Shown here: one piece after another, positions 57,438 to 64,000 of the stretch
Layout: each line of letters starts with the position of its first letter
Numbering within the stretch: position 1 is the first letter of the stretch
Assembly: GCA_019009955.1 (NCBI GenBank)
Contig: CM032228.1
Location: 259,466,001 to 259,530,000, forward strand
Source: Riptortus pedestris
Lineage: Eukaryota; Arthropoda; Insecta; Hemiptera; Alydidae
Length of the DNA stretch: 64,000 bases
Reading direction: 5' to 3'
Notes under the pieces: model-generated
What the model saw: only the letters and a program-made list of their open reading frames with translations
Databases searched by the model: none
Told to the model about the DNA's origin: nothing
Made by a program: the position numbers and the translations under genes

Positions 57438-58464
57438 CTAGCTCAGATACCCGGCTTCGCCCGGGAATTCATTTGAGGCTGAATGGTGATGGTATTTTTT
57501 AGCAGGCTTTACATTGCACAATATTTTGACATTTACCCGTCCCAGAGTTTAGGATTGATACCCATCTTTGCCGTGGATTTGCTAATAATAGAATTATTTG
57601 TTCGATAAGGCATCACAGTCTTCGATATTTTTATATTTCCCGTCTCTTATACATGTAAATATGGTGAATTTTTATTTCAGGCCCCCCTTTTACCCCTCTC
57701 CCGTTCGAACCTAAAAATTTTAATATAACTTATAATCATGGAAGAATTAATGTTATTTGACATACCGATTTTTGTTAAGTTCGGTTCAGCCGTTAGTGCC
57801 CGCTAAAGTTTTAACATATAACTCATTTATACTTAGGTATACGACAAAAGTGTATATAACAAAAGTTACTCCGAATAACAAAATAAACAACTTTTGTTAT
57901 GTTTATATTTGCGGAAAAACCAATAGGAAACGAAATATCGCTATTTTTAATTTCAGGCTTCCCTTATAACCCCCACTCCTGCACGTTCATAGAAATGTTG
58001 GTATGGCTTATTATAATGAAGACCTCACTGCTAATACACATACCGAGTTTTATTTAGTTCGGTTGAGTCTTTTTTGGCAAATAATATTGTTGACTCCCGC
58101 TTTAATTTTTAGCGTATAACGCATTTAAACTTCGGTATACGACAAAAATGTATATAACAAAAGTTACTCTAAATACCAAAATAAACAACTTTTGTTATGT
58201 GCATATTTACCGAAAAACCAATAGAAAACGAAATATCGCTATTTTTAATTTCAGGCTTCTCTTATAACCCCCACTCCTGTTCGTCTCAGAGAAAATTAAT
58301 ATAGCCTAAAGTCTAAGTTGGGTTAGTAGTGATATACATACCAATTTTCATAAAATTCGGTTCAGCCGTTTATGCGTGAAAAGGTAACAAAGAAACAAAC
58401 AAACAGACACCAAAGAAACAAAATGCAGTTATGGTGTCTATGATATGTGAAACGAAAAGTTATG

Positions 58465-58466
<2 letters not shown>
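57437..58466 (-). mobile_element. dispersed family H, inverted copy
   Basis: It runs from CTAGCTCAGATACCCGGCTT / CGCCCGGGAATTC to a CGAAAAGTTATGAAA end at a TA run (58467-58500). It lacks the last 50 bp of the 5' end. Confidence 0.65.

Positions 58467-58500
<34 letters not shown>
58467..58500. repeat. (TA)n at the centre of an inverted pair
   Basis: About 16 TA repeats separate an inverted and a direct family H copy. Confidence 0.9.
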
Positions 58501-58503
<3 letters not shown>

Positions 58504-58508
58504 GATAA

Positions 58509-59640
58509 AATGGTAACCTCTGTCTGTACATTGATTTTTGTCTCAAAATTTCACGATAACTTTTCGTTTCACATGTCTTAGACACCAAAACTGCATTTTG
58601 TTCTTTTTCAGTAAATAGGAACATAACAAAAGTTGTTTAGTTTGTTATTTAGAGTAACTTTTGTTATGTACACTTTTGTCATATAAACGAGTTATACGCT
58701 AAAAACTATAGAGGGAGTTACCAATTTTTTTGGCACAAAAGACTCAACCGAGTAAAACAAAACTCGGTATATGAATTAGCAGTAACTCCTACATTATAAT
58801 AAGCTGGACCAACATTTCTAGGGGCCAGCAGGGGGTGGGGTTTTTAGGGGAGGCCTGAAATTAAAAATAGCAATATTTAGTTTCCTATTGGTTTATGGGG
58901 AGATACGCTCATGACAAAAATTGTTTATCCAGTTACTCAGAGTAACTTTTGTTATATTCACTTTTGTTTTACAACGAAGTATAAACGAGATATACACCAA
59001 AAACTAAACCGGGAACCAACTATTTTATTGGGCACTAACGGTTGAACCGAATTTAACAAAACTCGGTGTATGAATTAGCATTAATTCATCCATAATTATA
59101 AGCTATATTAATATTTATAGGGTCAAACGTGTAAGAGAGGCCTGAAATGAAAAATTGCGATATTCCGTTTCCCAGTGGTTTTTCAACGGATGCACGTAAT
59201 ATACGTTGTTATTGTGTTATTTAAAGTAGCTTTTGTAATATATACTTTCTACGTATCTTGAAGTATAAACGAGATATACGCTAAAACCTATAGCGGAAGA
59301 CAACATTTTATTGGGCGCAAAAAACAATCGAATTAAACAAAACTCGGTATGTAAATTAGCATCCTCTCCTCCATAAAAATAAGCTATGTTAACATTTCTT
59401 GGATGACACGGGGGGAAGGAGGGTTATCCGGGAAGCCTGTTATCTCATGCACAATACAGAAGGTTTTTATTTGTAATTTAGAATAACTTTTGATGTATCC
59501 ACTTTTGTCGTTTAACAAAGTATAAACGAGGTATTGGCTAAAACTATAGCGGGGGTAACTAATTGTATTAGTACTAATTAACGTTTATTTGGTATTACCG
59601 TAATAGTTTTGTTTTTCGTCTTATATAGTAGTTCTATGTA
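58509..59640 (+). mobile_element. dispersed family H, direct copy
   Basis: It begins GGTAACCTCTGTCTGTACAT and TTTCACGATAACTTTTCG. Internal units start near 58740, 59040 and 59325. It ends without the CTAG hairpin. It faces the inverted copy at 57437-58466, so the two form a palindrome-like arrangement of about 2 kb. Confidence 0.65.
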
Positions 59641-59810
59641 TAATTCGTATTAGAGAGGTTATAAATGTCAAGCGGAAGGGAAAGTCGCACACAGTTAATG
59701 AAAAGAGGTTATATTTTAGTTATACCTATTAGTGATGGTCAGTACATGTTAAGGAAATGAAAGGAGGTTATGTTCTAGTTATATCTGTTAGTGATGGTGT
59801 ACTAGATTGC
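59641..59810. other. short spacer with two related 70-bp segments
   Basis: GAAAAGAGGTTATATTTTAG and GAAAGGAGGTTATGTTCTAG, both followed by TTATA and TTAGTGATGG blocks, form an imperfect direct duplication just before the 40-bp array. Confidence 0.5.
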
Positions 59811-62800
59811 GGGGCTTATCACGAGGTGTTTGAGGGTGTCGGCTGTTTGCAGGGCTGATCAGGAGGTGTTTGAGAGTGTCGGCTGTTTGCAGGGCTGATC
59901 AGGATGTGTTTGAGGGTGTCGGCGGTTTGCAGGGCAGATCAGGATGTGTTTGAGGGTGTCGGCTGTTTGCAGGGCTTATCACGATGTGTTTGAGGGTGTC
60001 GGCTGTCTGTATGCAGGGCTTATCACGAGGTGTTTGAGGGTGTCGGCTGTTTGCAGGGCTGATCAGTATGTGTTTGGGGGTGTCGGCTGTTTGCTGGGCT
60101 TATCACGATGTGTTTGAGTGTGTCGGCTGTTTGCAGGGCTGATCAGGATGTGTTTGAGGGTGTCGGCTGTTTGCAGGGCATATCAGGATGTGTTTGAGGG
60201 TGTCGGCTGTTTGCAGGGCTTATCACGATGTGTTTGAGTGTGTCGGCTGTTTGCAGGGCTTATCAGGATGTGTTTGAGGGTGTCGGCTGTTTGCAGGGCT
60301 GATCAGGATGTGTTTGAGGGTGTCGGCTGTTTGCAGGGCTGATCAGGATGTGTTTGAGGGTGTCGGCTGTTTGCAGGGCTGATCAGGATGTGTTTGATTT
60401 TGTCGCCTCTATTCATGGCTGATCAGGAGGTGTGTGAGGGTGTCGGCTGTTTGCAGGGCTTATCACGATGTGTTTGAGGGTGTCGGCAGTTTGCAGGGCT
60501 GATCAGGATGTGTTTGAGGGTGTCGGCTGTATGCAGGGCTTATCACGATGTGTTTGAGGGTGTCGGCTGTATGCAGGGCTTATCACGATGTGTTTGAGGG
60601 TGTCGGCTGTTTGCAGGGCTGATCAGGATGTGTTTGAGGGTGTGTCGGCTGTTATGCAGGCTGATCAGGATGTGTTTGAGGGTGTCGGCTGTATGCAGGG
60701 CTTATCACGATGTGTTTGAGGGTGTCGGCTGTTTGCAGGGCTGATCAGGATGTGTTTGAGGGTGTCGGCTGTATGCAGGGCTTATCACGATGTGTTTGAG
60801 GTGTCGGCTGTATGCAGGGCTTATCACGATGTGTTTGAGGGTGTCGGCTGTATTGCAGGGCTTATCACGATGTGTTTGAGGGGTGTCGGCTGTTTGCAGG
60901 GCTTATCACGATGTGTTTGAGAGGTGTCGGCTGTATGCAGGGCTTATCACGAGGTGTTTGAGTGTGTCGGCTGTATGCAGGGCTTATCACATGTGTTTTG
61001 AGGGTGTCGGCTGTTTGCAGGGCTTATCACGATGTGTTTGAGGGTGTCGGCTGTTTGCAGGGCTTATCAGGAGGTGATTGAGTGTGCCGGCTGTTTGCAG
61101 GGCTGATCAGGATGTGTTTGAGGGTGTCGGCTGTTTGCAGGGCTGATCAGGATGTTTTTGAGGGTGTCGGCTGTATGCAGGGCTGATCAGGATGTGTTTG
61201 AGGGTGTCGGCTGTTTGCAGGGCTTATCAGGATATGTATGAGGGTGTCGGCTGTTTGCAGTGCTTATCAGGATGTGTTTGAGGGTGTCGGCTGTTTGCAG
61301 GGCTTATCACGATGTGTTTGAGTGTGTGTCGGCTGTTTGCAGGGCTTATCACGAGGTGTTTGAGGGTGTCGGCTGTTTGCTGGGCTTATCACGAGGTGTT
61401 TGAGGGTGTCGGCTGTTTGCAGGGCTTATCAGGATATGTATTACTATGTCGGCTGTTTGCAGGGTTATCACGATGTGTTTGAGGGTGTCGGCTGTTTGCA
61501 GGGCTTATCCCGAGGTGTTTGAGGGTGTCGGCTGTTTGCAGGGCTTATCACGAGGTGTTTGAGAGTGTCGGCTGTTTGCAGGGCTTATTACGAGGTGTTT
61601 GAGTTTGTCGGCTGTTTGCAGGCCTTATCACGATGTGTTTGAGGGTGTCGGCTGTTTGCAGGCGTGATCAGGATGTGTTTGAGGGTTTCGGCTGTTTGCA
61701 GGGCTTATCAGGATGTTGTTTGAGGGTGTCGGCTGTATGCAGGGCTTATCACGATGTGTTTGAGGTGTCGGCTGTTTGCATGGCTTATCACGAGGTGTTT
61801 GAGGGTGTCGGCTGTTTGCAGGGCTTATTACGAGGTGTTTGAGTGTGTCGGCTGTTTGCAGGGCTTATCAAGAGGTGTTTGAGAGTGTCGGCTGTTTGCA
61901 GGGCTTATTACGAGGTGTTTGAGTGTGTCGGCTGTTTGCAGGGCTTATTACGAGGTGTTTGAGAGTGTCGGCTGTTTGCAGGGCTTATTACGAGGTTTTT
62001 GAGTGTGTCGGCTGTATGCAGGGCTTATCACGATGTGTTTGAGGGTGTCGGCTGTATGCAGGGCTTATCAGGATGTGTTTGAGGGTGTCGGCTGTTTGCA
62101 GGGCTGATCAGGATGTGTTTGAGGGTGTCGGCTGTATGCAGGGCTGATCAGGATGTGTTTGAGGGTGTCGGCTTTTTGAAGGGCTTATCAAGATGTGTTT
62201 GAGGGTGTAGGCTGTATGCAGGGCTTATCACGAGGTGTTTGAGAGGTGTCGGCTGTATGCAGGGCTTATTACGATGTGTTTGAGGGTGTCGGCTGTTTGC
62301 AGGGCTTATCACGAGGTGTTTGAGTGTGTCGGCTGTTTGCAGGGCTTATCACGAGGTGTTTGAGTGTGTCGGCTGTTTGCAGGGCTTATTACGAGGTGTT
62401 TGAGTGTGTCGGCTGTTTGCAGGGCTTATCAGGATGTGTTTGAGTGTGTCGGCTGTTTGCAGGGCTGATCAGGATGTGTTTGGGGGTGTCGGCTGTTTGC
62501 AGGGCTTATCACGATGTGTTTGAGGGTGTCGGCTGTTTGCAGGGCTGATCAGGATGTGTTTGAGGGTGTCGGCTGTATGCAGGGCTGATCAGGATGTTGT
62601 TTGAGGGTGTCGGCTGTATGCAGGGCTGATCAGGATGTGTTTGAGGGTGTCTGCTGTTTGCAGGGAGGATCAGGATGTGTTTGAGGGTGTCGGCTGTTTG
62701 CAGGTCTTTTCACGAGGTGTTTGAGAGTGCCGGCTGTTTGCAGGGCTGATCAGGATGTGTTTGAGTGTGTCGGCTGTTTGCAGGGCTTATCAGGAGGTGT

Positions 62801-64000
62801 TTGAGGGTGTGGGCTGTTTGCAGGGCTTATTACGAGGTGTTTGAGGGTGTCGGCTGTTTGCAGGGTGATCAGGATGTGTTTGAGGTGTCGGCTGTTTGCA
62901 AGGCTGATCAGGATGTGTTTGAGGGTGTCGGCTGTTTGCAGGGCATATCAGGATGTGTTTGAGGGTGTCGGCTGTTTGCAGGGCTTATCACGATGTGTTT
63001 GAGTGTGTCGGCTGTTTGCAGGGCTTATCAGGATGTGTTTGAGTGTGTCGGCTGTTTGCAGGGCTTATCACGATGTGTTTGAGTGTGTGTCGGCTGTTTG
63101 CAGGGCTTATCACGATGTGTTTGAGGGTGTCGGCTGTTTGCAGGGCTTATCACGATGTGTTTGAGGGTGTCGGCTGTTTGCAGGGCTTATCACGATGGGG
63201 TTGAGTGTGTCGGCTGTTTGCAGGGCTGATCAGGATGTGTTTGAGGGTGTCGGCTGTTTGCAGGGCTGATCAGGATGTGTTTGAGGGTGTCGGCTGTTTG
63301 CAGGGCTGATCAGGATGTGTTTGAGGGTGTCGGCTGTTTGCAGGGCTGATCAGGATGTGTTTGAGGGTGTCGGCTGTTTGCAGGGCTGATCAGGATGTGT
63401 TTGAGGGTGTCGGCTGTTTGCAGGGCTTATCAGGAGGTGTTTGAGAGTGTCGGCTGTTTGCAGGGCTGATCAGGATGTGTTTGAGGGTGTCGGCTGTTTG
63501 CAGGGCTTATCACGATGTGTTTGAGGGTGTCGGCTGTATGCAGGGCTTATCACGATGTGTTTGAGGGTGTCGGCTGTTTGCAGGGCTGATCAGGATGTGT
63601 TGTTTGAGGTGTCGGCTGTATGCAGGGCTGATCAGGATGTGTTTGAGGGTGTCGGCTGTATGCAGGGCTTATCACGATGTGTTTGAGGGTGTCGGCTGTT
63701 TGCAGGGCTGATCAGGATGTGTTTGAGGGTGTCGGCTGTATGCAGGGCTTATCACGATGTGTTTGAGGGTGTCGGCTGTATGCAGGGCTTATCACGATGT
63801 GTTTGAGGGTGTCGGCTGTATGCAGGGCTTATCACGATGTGTTTGAGGGTGTCGGCTGTTTGCAGGGCTTATCACGATGTGTTTGAGGGTGTCGGCTGTA
63901 TGCAGGGCTTATCACGAGGTGCTTGAGTGTGTCGGCTGTATGCAGGGCTTATCACGATGTGTTTGAGGGTGTCGGCTGTTTGCAGGGCTTATCACGATGT
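59811..64000 (+). repeat. 40-bp satellite array, about 105 copies, continuing past the window
   Basis: GTGTTTGAGGGTGTCGGCTG, TTTGCAGGGC and TGATCAGGAT recur every 40 bp. Two linked subtypes dominate: CTGATCAGGAT and CTTATCACGAT/CTTATCACGAG. TATGCAG and TTTGCAG alternate independently. Units with single-base indels cluster at 60640-61000, 61660-61780 and 62570-62610. The right end of the array is not reached. Confidence 0.97.

Overview
The window looks like invertebrate, probably arthropod, nuclear DNA. It is AT-rich, with no bacterial-style gene packing and no tRNA or rRNA gene that I can see. It carries degenerate Ty3/gypsy and BEL/Pao LTR retrotransposons, a tRNA-derived SINE with a TAA-rich tail, families of short dispersed repeats bounded by long (TA)n runs, and a decayed copy of an uncharacterised protein family that I associate with arthropods and other invertebrates. 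The taxon is inferred from these elements, and I could not pin down a species. No intact host gene was identified.

The main feature is tandem repetition. At least fifteen unrelated minisatellite or satellite arrays fill roughly 27 kb of the 64 kb. Their periods are 26, 124, 51, 48, 29, 26, 97, 24, 49, 24, 24, 29, 92, about 35, 51 and 40 bp. Most long open frames in the window are artefacts of arrays whose unit lacks stops or has a length divisible by three.

Layout: 1-4 kb holds dispersed repeats and a solo BEL-type LTR (1317-2252) with a 26-bp minisatellite inside it. 4.1-8.5 kb is a 124-bp satellite. 8.5-10.3 kb is plain DNA. 10.3-13.3 kb is a frameshifted gypsy gag-pol that runs straight into a 51-bp array (to 14.1 kb). 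14.4-21.8 kb is a 48-bp minisatellite split by a BEL/Pao element (15612-21466) with two 632-bp LTRs, a primer-binding site, a polypurine tract and a 5-bp target duplication. 21.8-22.7 kb holds further small arrays. 23-25 kb holds dispersed repeats and a G-rich tract. 25.8-33.97 kb holds four arrays (97, 24, 49 and 24 bp) with short unique spacers. 34.4-36.1 kb holds SINEs and dispersed repeats. 36.6-38.4 kb is an almost perfect 24-bp array. 40.2-44.8 kb holds the 29-, 92- and 35-bp arrays. 45.2-47.9 kb holds an LTR-like repeat and the pseudogene. 48.9-52.7 kb holds a foldback followed by a 51-bp C-rich array. 53-59.6 kb holds dispersed repeats joined by (TA)n tracts. 59.8-64 kb is a 40-bp array that continues past the window edge.

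The most informative relationship is internal to the window. The two LTRs of the BEL element keep a single copy of the segment that became about 14.5 tandem units in the solo LTR at 1.6 kb. That segment is bounded by 7-bp direct repeats exactly 26 bp apart, the same spacing as the array period. The BEL element has lost reverse transcriptase, RNase H and the integrase core, yet its LTRs differ at only six positions. It therefore looks like a recently mobilised, non-autonomous copy. I found no new enzymatic or defence system. The unusual biology here is minisatellite birth and transposon/satellite nesting.
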